64,000 nucleotides of DNA from Alcaligenaceae bacterium (GTDB lineage Bacteria; Pseudomonadota; Gammaproteobacteria; Burkholderiales; Burkholderiaceae_B), in the NCBI GenBank assembly GCA_013416395.1, contig JACCEP010000007.1, positions 124,001 through 188,000 of the forward strand, given 5' to 3'. Both the position numbers and the translations under genes were made by a program. The notes beneath the pieces are model-generated. The model ran no database searches. It worked only from the letters and a program-made list of their open reading frames with translations, and was not told the origin of the DNA. Shown piece after piece: positions 8,473 through 18,000 of this stretch (positions are counted from its first letter, which is position 1; each line of letters starts with the position of its first letter).

Positions 8473-9468
8473 TTACTGCTTTTCCAAGCCGGATTCTGCT
8501 ACAAGCTTTCCATAACGTGCTGTTTCTTCATGCACAAACTCACGCGCCTTGGCCGGCTCCAGCATGACAGCTGAATAATTGAAGCTTTCCAGCGCCTGGA
8601 CAAAATCTTTATCTTTTACGCCTTCCTTCAAAACTGCATAAAGCTTGTCGATAACTGCTTGTGGCGTTCCGGTACGAACCACTACCGACAGATTTGCACG
8701 AACCGTCAATGCCTTGGGGTCGTCGTAGCTTTGGGTTTCAGCCTGCGGGAACTCAGCCAACGGGGTGCTCTGCAAAACAGCCAGAGGGCGAACTTTGCCG
8801 CTACGCGCATGCATGGCCGAAGAGCCCACAACGTCGATATGCGCGTCAGTCTGGCCACCAATCAAATCAGTAACAGCAGGAGGCGAGCCGCGATAGGGGA
8901 TGATCAAGAAATCAAGGTTATTGACACGCTGCCAATGATCCAGGGCCAAGTAGGCTGAGCCGCCTATTGTATTGACGCTAATTGACGCCTTGCCGGGGTT
9001 GGCACGGATGTACTCAACAAAATCTTCAAACTTCTTGAATTTGCTGGTGTCCTTAACGATCAACCAATGCGGGTAGTTGTTCAGCACCGTGACGGGTGTG
9101 AAATCTTTGTCACCGTCATAGCCTGGGTTTTTGAGCAACCAATGATTGATATTTAACGTGTTGTCGCTAGCCATGAACAAGGTATGGCCGTCAGACTTGT
9201 CGTTTAACACCGACGCGGCACCAATGACGGTTGCGCCGCCCGAAAGGTTTTCAACGATTACGCGCGAGTCCGGGTATGCTTCGTTCACTTTCTTGGCAAC
9301 CAGACGACCCAGCAGGTCAGCTGAACCGCCCGCAGGGTAAGGCACTACAACCCGCATAGTGCGGCTGGGCCATGCATCGTCGGCAGCGCTCGCGACCGGA
9401 GCGATCAGGGCAGTACCCAGGGTGGCGGCCATCAGCAAGCCAACCATTTTTCGACCTAAATGTCTCAT
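8473..9468 (-). CDS. Tripartite tricarboxylate transporter (Bug) substrate-binding protein
   Basis: From the ATG at 9468, which has AGGAG 8 bp upstream, a 331-residue protein is read. It has a clear Sec signal peptide (MRHLGRKMVGLLMAATLG to ASAADD). The mature part starts with WPSRTMRVVVPYPAGGSADLLGR, the typical Bug/TctC opening, in which PYPAGG and the following Asp contact the carboxylate ligand. Bug receptors are greatly expanded in Alcaligenaceae, and many lack cognate TctAB membrane genes nearby, as here. The frame is open upstream to 9771, but that part runs through the promoter region and is not coding. It is co-transcribed with the M81 peptidase and divergent from the LysR gene. Confidence 0.92.
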   Translation of the reverse strand: MRHLGRKMVGLLMAATLGTALIAPVASAADDAWPSRTMRVVVPYPAGGSADLLGRLVAKKVNEAYPDSRVIVENLSGGATVIGAASVLNDKSDGHTLFMASDNTLNINHWLLKNPGYDGDKDFTPVTVLNNYPHWLIVKDTSKFKKFEDFVEYIRANPGKASISVNTIGGSAYLALDHWQRVNNLDFLIIPYRGSPPAVTDLIGGQTDAHIDVVGSSAMHARSGKVRPLAVLQSTPLAEFPQAETQSYDDPKALTVRANLSVVVRTGTPQAVIDKLYAVLKEGVKDKDFVQALESFNYSAVMLEPAKAREFVHEETARYGKLVAESGLEKQ

Positions 9469-9522
9469 GCTTTGTCTCCTTTGCGTTCGATTTATCTGTT
9501 CTGAATCTAGATATGAATGGTT

Positions 9523-9551
9523 AGTATGGAATTGATGGAGCATAATGTCTA
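9523..9551 (-). promoter_or_regulatory. Predicted sigma-70 promoter of the Bug-M81 operon
   Basis: On the minus strand TAGACA (9546-9551) and CATACT (9523-9528) are separated by exactly 17 bp. The start of transcription would fall near 9516, about 48 bp before the receptor ATG. It overlaps face to face with the predicted promoter of the LysR gene, so one bound regulator could affect both. Confidence 0.5.
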
Positions 9552-9560
9552 ATATATAAT
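9532..9560 (+). promoter_or_regulatory. Predicted sigma-70 promoter of the LysR gene
   Basis: TTGATG (9532-9537) and a perfect TATAAT (9555-9560) are 17 bp apart, with a start point expected near 9567. The leader would be only about 25 nt long. The hexamers lie within the opposing promoter of the Bug gene. Confidence 0.6.
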
Positions 9561-9589
9561 TAATAGACTGTCTATACGATATCGGTATA
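9547..9589. promoter_or_regulatory. Two candidate LysR-binding dyads
   Basis: The first dyad is GTCTA-N12-TAGAC at 9547-9568. It covers the -35 box of the receptor promoter and the -10 box of the regulator promoter. The second is TATAC-N7-GTATA at 9573-9589, which contains the T-N11-A core expected for LysR-type sites and ends 3 bp before the regulator's start codon. This is the usual setting for autorepression combined with activation of the divergent operon. Confidence 0.5.
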
Positions 9590-9592
9590 CCA

Positions 9593-10474
9593 ATGGACAA
9601 ACGAAAGCTGCAATGCTTCGTCAGTGTTTTTGAAAAAGGAAGTGTGTCGGCAGCGGCCGAGGCGCTCCATATGACGCAGCCCCCGCTAAGTGTCATGATA
9701 CGCAAGCTCGAAGACGACTTGGGCGTGTCGTTATTTAATCGCGAAGCAAATCGTCTGCTGCCAACGCCCACCGGCGAGCTCTTTTACCGGCGTGCAAAAG
9801 AGTTACTCACCAGCATGAACGCCATACACCGCGAGCTGGACGAATCGCACAACGGCTCTCGCGGTACTGTCAGGGTTGGCTGTTCAACGGCTGCAAGCCT
9901 GTTCCTCATCCCCGCTGCCATGCAAGAAATCGCAGACAGCAAGCTAAATATCACCGTTCATGTTCAGGAAGGCGAAACCGCCTATCTGGTGCAGCGCCTG
10001 CGAGACGGTCATCTCGACCTGGCCATTTGCCGTAGCCAGTACATTGCCGCAGATATCGAAACCTGTGCAGTAAAAACCGAATCATTGGTCGTGGCGCTTC
10101 CGCCCGGCCACCCGCTCGCCTCCAATGCCAGCATACGTATTGCTGATCTGAAGCACGAGACATTCTTTCTGCACAGCGCCCCCTCAGGCCGGGGCATTTC
10201 AGATACGTTGATCGCAGCGTGTCATGCAGAAGGGTACTCACCCAAGGTAGCCTACTGGGGCATAGAAACCCTGCCCATGCTGTTAATGGTGCAGCGTGGC
10301 CTGGGCATTGCCTTCGCCCCCGCCAGCTTCGGCGAGTTAGGGCTAAGCGGCATGCCCAAGCTCGTGCCGCTAAGAGATCCGGAAATCCATACGCATCTGA
10401 ACCTGATTACGCTTAAGCAGGCCAGAACACCGGCGACGGTGCAGCGGTTTATGGGTTTGATTAATCGGGTGTAG
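9593..10474 (+). CDS. LysR family transcriptional regulator
   Basis: The 293-residue protein has the standard LysR layout. Residues 1-60 form the winged helix-turn-helix (FVSVFEKGSVSAAAEALHMTQP, then LSVMIRKLEDDLGVSLFNRE). A linker helix and a type II periplasmic-binding-like effector domain follow from about residue 90. It is divergent from the Bug receptor and M81 peptidase genes and most likely controls them in response to the imported compound. The start codon at 9593 lies very close to the predicted promoter and a dyad, and no good ribosome binding site is visible, so translation may be weak. Length and domain order are normal. Confidence 0.93.
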   Translation: MDKRKLQCFVSVFEKGSVSAAAEALHMTQPPLSVMIRKLEDDLGVSLFNREANRLLPTPTGELFYRRAKELLTSMNAIHRELDESHNGSRGTVRVGCSTAASLFLIPAAMQEIADSKLNITVHVQEGETAYLVQRLRDGHLDLAICRSQYIAADIETCAVKTESLVVALPPGHPLASNASIRIADLKHETFFLHSAPSGRGISDTLIAACHAEGYSPKVAYWGIETLPMLLMVQRGLGIAFAPASFGELGLSGMPKLVPLRDPEIHTHLNLITLKQARTPATVQRFMGLINRV

Positions 10475-10868
10475 CTAGCCTTCCCTGCGAAATGTCGCTT
10501 CCAAGCTCCGAAACCATAACACTCGTCAGCCAGCTTTTAGTAGTCAATGCTTGCCACTACAAATGAAGTCATTGTGTCCTCTGCGGCAACTTCCTATTCT
10601 TCACGGCTGGAACAGTTTTCGTTGCTACCCCACTCCAAACACCCACCGCGCCAAGCAAGATACTCCAATATGGGCCATACGGCCTAGGCCAAACGGCCCA
10701 GCTGCCGATACGCCCCAATGCCGCAAACCCGCGCACCGGCGGTCGCGTTGATAGCAATAACGATTAGCAACGATTGCGGCGTTGACGCTCCCCAAGACTG
10801 GCAGTAGTATTTCTTTCAGTTCCAGCGGTATTCAGCTTGTATTAATCAGGCGAACGGGAGGCTGCGGG
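10475..10868. other. Intergenic region ahead of the giant two-gene operon
   Basis: No gene is supported in this 394-bp stretch. The most striking element is an imperfect palindrome of 28 bp centred on GGCCTAGGCC (10672-10699), with outer arms GGGCC and GGCCC. It is about 170 bp before the start of the first giant gene. It could be an operator or the end of the LysR transcript. A clear sigma-70 promoter was not found. A TTGATA at 10748 lacks a matching -10 box. Confidence 0.4.
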
Positions 10869-13800
10869 ATGGTTACAAGAATAAAGAAGGTTCCAGGTGT
10901 TTTGATACCGGATCCAATCATCAAAATTCCACCATTCCTGCCGCTGGCACCGGACTACACCAGGAATTTCTTCGAAAAAACGCGCCCCGGGCAGGCAGTG
11001 GTGCGCGCCGACGATTTGCTGGCGTTACGCTTTGAGGCCAATAACCTCGCTATCGTCCCGGGTAGCCCGCCCCGCATCAAAAAGCAAGACAAGGGCGCAG
11101 CGACACTGATCGTGCACTTTCCGCCGCAGTCTATCGCCGAACAGGCTTTTTTCGAGACCACCCCAGGGGCGCCACAAGCAGAAAAACCGTCTGCCGCGCG
11201 TGCGCGTATTTCAGGCGAGTCTCGCTTGGCCTTCAAGGTGCCCGATGGCTTCGACGTACCTTATACGCTTGAAGGTTTGCTCCAGGCGATAAGCACGCTG
11301 GAGCCCGCTGTAGTCTCCACGGCGCTGCCACCCCAGGCGCAACGCGCATCCTTCAATATTCGCGATCTGTTCGACACGCGGGTTGATACCCTGACTGCGC
11401 AGCAGCGCACGGCAGTCATCGGATTCGCATTTCGCAGCTTGCGTATCGCGGCGGTTCAGAACGATGTCGCAACGCTGCGGATGCGCCAGATCTCCGTAGA
11501 TACGAACGTGGTGCAGGCTGGCCGTCCGGGCCTGTCGGGCATTGAAATCATGCCCGACATGGTGGAGATCAGCGATGCGCTGCGCAAAGCACTGGAACGC
11601 CTAAACAAACAACCTGCCGCACCGACGGCAAAGCAGACTGCCATTGAGTTTCCATGGCGGCTCATCCTTAGCCCCCATGCCAATGAACGCTGGCAACACG
11701 CCGACACGCCTGTAACTTCACCTGCGACGCAGCGCACAGAACTGTGGCACTCGCGCCTTTACGCCATGGACGCTGCCGGAAAGCCAGTCCTGCCGCCCAC
11801 GCCTGACCCGCAAAGAACCGTGCGGGCGATCTGGGCAACCAGTGGGGAAGGCTCTTCCACAACCAAACCGCTCACCAAGACATTCCCTGGCAGCGACGAA
11901 TTGCCTGCATCGAGCACATCACCGTTTCGCATGGCGATGACCGACAGGGACCGATACCAGATTGTTCATGAGACGTCGAATTTCTCTTTATCTAGTTTTC
12001 AACCTACGCCCGTTGCGACTAACCTGCTTATGCTTTCCTCCCAGGGTGCATGGCTGGATTCACGCGGGTACTGGGACGCGCCGGGACTGGATCTGGAGGA
12101 ATGGGTACACAACGCCAGCATGGGCCGGGACCACTATGTGCGTATCGTCAACAAGGGGGTGCTGTTTCCCTTTGGCCATGCGGTCGTGGAGATAACGGTA
12201 ACCGAGCGCAAGTTTCACAATGGTGCACTAAAAGACGGCAAGCTAGTCATCGAGCAAGAACCGGGGAACGTGGCAGCATTGCGCCAACGTAAGTTTCTTG
12301 TTGTTCGCCAACCCTTGCGCACCTTTGCAGACCCGACCCTGACAACCAAGGACAAGTCCGTAAAATTGCATCTGCAAATGCCTTTGACCAGCGTGCGTCT
12401 GCTGACACACACCACGCCAAATCTGGATCCGGAAGCGTATATATCTGGCGCCGGAGAATCTTACTGGCCCGCAGTGAACTCCAAACCGTTTGAGTTTGAG
12501 TGCGTGGCCACTGATCTGGATGGGCGGCAGCTTCGCTTCAGCCTGCCCATGATTTTCATGAAAAACTCTGCCGCCAGCCCGCACTCGACAAGGGGTTCAG
12601 TCTCGACACCGAATTTCGATCTGGCCGAAATCTATGCGACGAAAGTGGCCGAGTCGTGGCGCCAGGCTTCCAACTATTCACGGCGTCGGGCCAATACCCG
12701 CCAGCAACGCGTCACACTGGCACGCAGCGCCAAGGCCGGCGATACCACGCTACAAATGAACGAGATTGAGTTTGATGCGCTGGTTGAGAAAGACAATCAA
12801 CAGCTGCGCACATACTCGAACGATCTGACCCAGCCCATCTTCTACCCAAAGATTGCGTCCGCCATCGTCCGTATCCCAGCCCTTGCACAGCTTACCGGGA
12901 GCGCCAAGACAAATAGTGTGTTGTGGAATGCCTATTATCTGAAGAATGATTTTTCAGCCGAGAACAAGGGCCAGGTGTTCCTGGATGTTCAGGACGAAGC
13001 AGGCATGGCGGCGCTGGACTTTTCCGTACAAGGAGACAGGTCTGGCGGTTTTGTGCAGCCCAACCTCAAGCCCAGCGCGATTTCTCGCCTTACAGGGCCA
13101 GTTTCTGGCAATGTGCAGAATTTCATTGACGGCAAGATGGACGGCATGGATGCCTTTCCGTCATCGCTATCTGAACTACCCCTGCCTTATCTATTTGGCT
13201 GCATTCCGTTGGGCGCCATCATCGAGTCAGTCACCAACCTTGCCGACACACCCGATCGCGTCCCCAAATTCGTCAGCGAGGCCGCGACCCAGGCAGAAAG
13301 TTTCATCAACGACCTGGGCCGTCTATATGGGCTAGCGTCTGGGCTGGGCGATCAGGCGGGCAATATTGCAGGAAGCGCCATAAAGGCCATTGGCCATACC
13401 GTTGAAGATATCATCGCGCAGGGTAAAAACTATGCGGCTGCCTTGGTCGCGGATGCGCAATCGGCGGTGCAGCAGGTGCAGACTGCATTGAATGATGTGG
13501 AGGTTGCGGTCAAGGCGCTGGAAGGCGCAAACATGGGTGCTCCGCCTGCGCTGAACAACATCAACGACGCAGCCAATGCCGCCCGCAGCGCGATTAGCCA
13601 GTTGCGTACCGCCGCCAACACCAAAGTAAACGGTGTCTCGTTGCCGGCAGGCTTGCGGCAGAATCTGCTGCAGCTGTGCAATGTCGCAGACATCGTGCTG
13701 GACGATGTGCTGGGTCTGGCCTTGCTGTTTACGCAGGGCAAAGTGCTTTATGCGGCACTGGACGATATCGTGGGCAATCCGCAAGTGTTTGGGGATTTGC

Positions 13801-15047
13801 TGGAACACCCAGACGAACTGGCGGGCAAACTGCAGGCATTGCAAACAGCGCTTACCCCCATGCGAGCGACCATTGCTGCATCGCATCTGCTCGATGGCGC
13901 ACCACGCAAAGTATTGCTGGACGCCATAGACGCCACACTGCAGATGCTGGAAGGTGCGGACGCCTTGCTTAATTTGCTGCAGATGCTTACGGGCGACGAA
14001 CTGACCATACGTTTTGACTGGAACCCGCAGATTAAAAGCTGGAGTCTCGTGCCTGGCGCAGCGCCTCTGTTCCGCGTCAATGACATCCACGGTTTTCTGG
14101 TCGCGGTCGAAGCCAAGGTCAAGAAGAATGGCCAGAGCGCGCCCAAGCTTTCGGTGGTGTGCTCGCTTAAGAACTTTGATCTGGTATTAATTGCCCCCGC
14201 AAGCTTTATTGAGCTGAATTTCGAGAAAATCGAGTTCCGCATCGACACCGGCGCCAAGATGGACGTGGATGTGCTGTTGAACGACATCAAGTTCGTCGGG
14301 CCGCTATCGTTCGTGGAAACCTTGCGTGACCTGATCCCGCTGGATGGGTTCTCTGACCCGCCCCATCTGGACATCACCCCGCAAGGCATCGATGCGGGCT
14401 TTGATATTGCGCTGCCCAGCATAGGTGTGGGCATCTTTAATCTTTCTAATTTGAGCCTGGGTGCGGGTTTCACCGTGCCCTTTATCGGTCAGCCGCTGTC
14501 GGTACGCTTTAATTTCTGCACACGCGAACAACCCTTCAATCTGTCAGTGTGTATGTTTGGCGGAGGCGGCTTTTTCGGCATTACGCTAGACCCCAGCGGC
14601 ATACAGTTACTGGAAGCGGCATTCGAGTTTGGCGCAAGCATTTCCATCAATCTGGGCGTGGCTTCAGGTGGCGTGCATGTTATGGCGGGTGTGTACTTCC
14701 GGATGGAGCAAGACGCCTGTTCGCTGAGCGGGTATTTCCGCCTTGGCGGCAGCGTCGATGTGTTGGGCCTGATTACCGCGTCTATCGAACTTTATCTTGA
14801 ACTGCACTACGAATTCGAGACCGGCAAGGCAGTTGGGCGAGCGGAGCTCACGATAGAAATTGAGGTGTTCATCTTCTCGGGCAGCGTCACCGTAAGCTGC
14901 GAACGCAAGTTTGCGGGCTCGAACGGCGATCCTACCTTCCGCGATCTGATGGGGCTGAACCCGACACTGGCTCTGCAAGATGAGCTGGCGCAGATTGACA
15001 GCTACTCCGACTACCCCTGGCGCGAATACGCCGAGGCTTTTGCGTAA
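10869..15047 (+). CDS. Giant unrecognised protein 1 (1392 residues), partner of the next gene
   Basis: I do not recognise a characterised family. The start at 10869 is preferred because GGGAGG precedes it by 7 bp. The frame is open 29 codons further, without a ribosome binding site. No signal peptide is present (MVTRIKKVPGVLIPDP). Three parts can be seen. Residues 1-800 are mixed and mostly beta. Residues about 840-1050 are helical and Ala/Gln/Val-rich (for example VADAQSAVQQVQTALNDVEV), with coiled-coil character. Residues about 1090-1360 are regular amphipathic beta strands with a glycine knot FGGGGFFGI near 1228 and a GYFRLGGSVDVLGLITAS segment. The C-terminal layout recalls long stacked beta structures or lipid-contacting proteins, but that is inference. 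It is coupled to the next gene by a 9-bp gap, so the two products probably act together. Confidence 0.85.
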   Translation: MVTRIKKVPGVLIPDPIIKIPPFLPLAPDYTRNFFEKTRPGQAVVRADDLLALRFEANNLAIVPGSPPRIKKQDKGAATLIVHFPPQSIAEQAFFETTPGAPQAEKPSAARARISGESRLAFKVPDGFDVPYTLEGLLQAISTLEPAVVSTALPPQAQRASFNIRDLFDTRVDTLTAQQRTAVIGFAFRSLRIAAVQNDVATLRMRQISVDTNVVQAGRPGLSGIEIMPDMVEISDALRKALERLNKQPAAPTAKQTAIEFPWRLILSPHANERWQHADTPVTSPATQRTELWHSRLYAMDAAGKPVLPPTPDPQRTVRAIWATSGEGSSTTKPLTKTFPGSDELPASSTSPFRMAMTDRDRYQIVHETSNFSLSSFQPTPVATNLLMLSSQGAWLDSRGYWDAPGLDLEEWVHNASMGRDHYVRIVNKGVLFPFGHAVVEITVTERKFHNGALKDGKLVIEQEPGNVAALRQRKFLVVRQPLRTFADPTLTTKDKSVKLHLQMPLTSVRLLTHTTPNLDPEAYISGAGESYWPAVNSKPFEFECVATDLDGRQLRFSLPMIFMKNSAASPHSTRGSVSTPNFDLAEIYATKVAESWRQASNYSRRRANTRQQRVTLARSAKAGDTTLQMNEIEFDALVEKDNQQLRTYSNDLTQPIFYPKIASAIVRIPALAQLTGSAKTNSVLWNAYYLKNDFSAENKGQVFLDVQDEAGMAALDFSVQGDRSGGFVQPNLKPSAISRLTGPVSGNVQNFIDGKMDGMDAFPSSLSELPLPYLFGCIPLGAIIESVTNLADTPDRVPKFVSEAATQAESFINDLGRLYGLASGLGDQAGNIAGSAIKAIGHTVEDIIAQGKNYAAALVADAQSAVQQVQTALNDVEVAVKALEGANMGAPPALNNINDAANAARSAISQLRTAANTKVNGVSLPAGLRQNLLQLCNVADIVLDDVLGLALLFTQGKVLYAALDDIVGNPQVFGDLLEHPDELAGKLQALQTALTPMRATIAASHLLDGAPRKVLLDAIDATLQMLEGADALLNLLQMLTGDELTIRFDWNPQIKSWSLVPGAAPLFRVNDIHGFLVAVEAKVKKNGQSAPKLSVVCSLKNFDLVLIAPASFIELNFEKIEFRIDTGAKMDVDVLLNDIKFVGPLSFVETLRDLIPLDGFSDPPHLDITPQGIDAGFDIALPSIGVGIFNLSNLSLGAGFTVPFIGQPLSVRFNFCTREQPFNLSVCMFGGGGFFGITLDPSGIQLLEAAFEFGASISINLGVASGGVHVMAGVYFRMEQDACSLSGYFRLGGSVDVLGLITASIELYLELHYEFETGKAVGRAELTIEIEVFIFSGSVTVSCERKFAGSNGDPTFRDLMGLNPTLALQDELAQIDSYSDYPWREYAEAFA

Positions 15048-15056
15048 GGACACCCT

Positions 15057-18000
15057 ATGGCCAAGCAAACGATTGTCTGGACGGCACTGCCCAACGGACG
15101 CGCCACCGAAGGGCCTTATGCGGGCCAGTTGCGCATTTCCATTGTTGTGTCCCCACGCCTTACACCCGAATCGAGCGGCGAACAGGTGCTCAAGGCGTTC
15201 GAACCCTGGCGTAACTGGCCGTCCACGCTGGCACATGCAAAACTGGCAGTTCGCGTGGATGGGCACACGGTGGAGCTGGAGCGCAATACGTTTGCCGACA
15301 AAGATCTCTGGAGGCAGCTCTTCACGGACGACACGCCGGTAAACGGCTTTACGTTCAAGGACATGAGCAAGGTGAACCTACGCTCGTTTTCCGTGCGCAA
15401 TGTATTGGGTTTGACCCGCCGACATTACGGACGCATGGCCGTGCAGGCGGCCAGCACGCATCCTACGCTTTTGCCCTGGCGCGATGCGCATCCGGATCTG
15501 CGGAATATGCTCACCGACTACGGCACCAAGACGCAACGGGTGAACACAGATCGCGTGCAACTCGAAATGATGGAGCCTGGATTTAACCGGCTGCTGAACC
15601 GAAATGCGAAAGGCGGGGTGTCACAACATCTGGACGAGCTCGTGTTCAATCCGCAAAGCCGTTTCGGTGCTGCCGTACCCGGCATAGGCGTGAATGCAAA
15701 CGGCGATCCGGTGACTAGCGGAAAATTCCCGGTACGCGCCCTGCCGCCGGACTGGGTACGACCGGATCAGGCGGTGGACCCGCAGATGGCTGCACTCATG
15801 GGGCAGTGGAATACGGCTGCCGAATACACGCTTTATCAGGCCAACCGTTTTTACCAGCGGGCCAGCGCCACCGACGCGCAACGCGCCATGCGACATCCTT
15901 CCATGGCCAATATTCCAGCCGCACCTGCGCTGCCAGACATGGATTTTCATCGCATTGTCGCCAGCTTCGGCGACTACCCCGCCGTGCTGCGACGGCTGGG
16001 TCTGATCATTGATGCGTATCTTCCCCCCGACTCACCCATGGACGCGGCACTTGCCCACGCTGAACATATTCAGGGTTCTCTACAGGTAATGGTCAGCTGG
16101 GATGAACCGCCTGCAGGACTTATCAACGCCTGCCCTGCCAGCGCCTGGGAGGCAGACAAATTTAGCTTTACCGCGCGCGCCCGCACGGCAGATCACGCGC
16201 GCGGCATGCTGCAATTGCAATATGCCAGCGACCGCTGGTTGTCGGACAAACCACGCAGTCTTTTCGATGTGCATCAGGTCGATCCTGATGGGTCGGCCCT
16301 GAAAACGGTGAATTCTGTACTGTCGGCGCAAAACCTGATCGGAAAAAGCTTGGTGCCTGGCAGTCATGGGGCGGTCACCTATACCACCGGTGATAAGCAG
16401 GCCCTGGCGGCTTTGCGATCCGGCGGTCTGGGGGTTTCGCGCCATGGGCGGGCCGGTGCGGTGGCGCAGAATGCAGCGGCGGCGGCGTTGAAGAATCAAG
16501 CGATTGAGGCCGGACCGACCAGCGCCGGCAAGATCACGCTATTTGCCGAAGACCTCTTGCGCGGCTACAGAGTGGATGTTCAGCAGATCGACGCACAAGG
16601 CAAAAGCCGCTGGCACTCCCTGTGCCAGCGACAAGGCGATTACCGGCTCATGGCTTCAGACCTTGCCCTTGATCTGCCCGACGACGAGGGCTATGTAAAA
16701 GGCGCGTCCACAAGCAGCGCCCTACCCGGCGCGGACAACACGCAAAACCCGGACGACCATTATCTGCACGAAACGCTTTTTCGCTGGGCAGGCTGGAGTC
16801 TGGTCGTGCCGCGACCGGGCCGCACGCTGCGTTCGCGTGACGATCCCAATACAGGTGTGCAGACTGAAACGCCCGAGTCGGTCAAGGATAGTGTGGTTGA
16901 TGGTGGCAATGGGCTGGCAGTGCAGTTCAGGCCAGTTAAAGGCAGCCTGCCGCGCTTGCGCTTTGGCGCGGCCTATCGGTTTCGGGTCAGACTGGCTGAC
17001 CTGGCGGGCAATAGTCTGGATGTGGACGATCCTAACCTGGAAAACACCGACAACGCCACTGATCCAGTTGTCTATGGGCGCTTTGAGCCGGTAGACCCAC
17101 CCGCCATGTTGCAGCGCGCGCGCTGCAGCGAGGGAGAGTCGCTGCAGCACATGGTGATACGCAGCGATTGGAACGCGGACGCGGCCGAGTACCTGCAAAC
17201 GTCCGCGTTTTCTGCCGCCATCGCCTTGCCCGCATCGGTAGACTTTGAGTACACCAGCCAGAACGAACGACATGTGGTGCCGCCGAAGTCGTCGCAACTG
17301 CAATGCGAGACACACGGCATGTTCGATGCCTATTGGTCGGGCCCGGATGGCTTCAAGCAAGCCTACGCCATCGCCGCGCGCGAAGCCAATAGCTTGTATG
17401 ACCTGCCGGCCGGCTCCCTCGAACTGGTGACGCCATCCAGTGTCGCCGGTGTATCCACCACGACCACGCTACCCCCACGCCTGCCCTCCGAGGACAACCC
17501 GACCGGCGACCGCATGGCACCGGGAGAGTATGTGATCTTTCGTGGTGCCAGTGCGCAAACACCCTACCTGCCCGATTGCGCAGCGGGTGGCTTTGCCTTG
17601 CGAGCCATGCCCGGCCACGCCTTGCCGGGGGTGACAGAACCCAAAGTGCTTGGACCGAATGCCGTCATCGTGCTTTCGCCATCACAAGAGCTGGTGTTGC
17701 TGGTGTCTTACACGGGCCCCTGGCCCGATGCACAGGGTTTGCGGGTCGTGCTGGCCGAGCGCGCCATGATGGTGGCCGACCCATGCGCGGACACCTACAA
17801 AGACGATGGCCTGCCCGCCTGGGACGAAGCCAAGCGGGAGCTGACCTTGTTCGTGCCCAAGGGGTATGTCGTGCGCCTGCGGTATTCCAGCTTTGTGCAC
17901 CCTTCTTTCGTTGATGTGTTCGGGCTGCCGGCATGGACGGCGTCTGCGGCGGAAGCGGCATTCGTGCGCGCCATGGCCAGTGTGGGCTGTCTATGGATGA

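Noticed and set aside
9469-9771. Upstream extension of the Bug receptor frame to 9771
   Set aside because: It runs through both divergent promoters and into the LysR gene. The signal peptide begins at the ATG at 9468 with a good AGGAG.
10782-10868. Alternative 29-residue N-terminal extension of giant protein 1 (ATG at 10782)
   Set aside because: No ribosome binding site is seen, whereas GGGAGG stands 7 bp before the ATG at 10869.
13332-14090. Long minus-strand frame inside giant gene 1
   Set aside because: The residue composition (many Cys, His, Gln) and lack of a start signal indicate a shadow frame. The plus frame is continuous for 4.2 kb.
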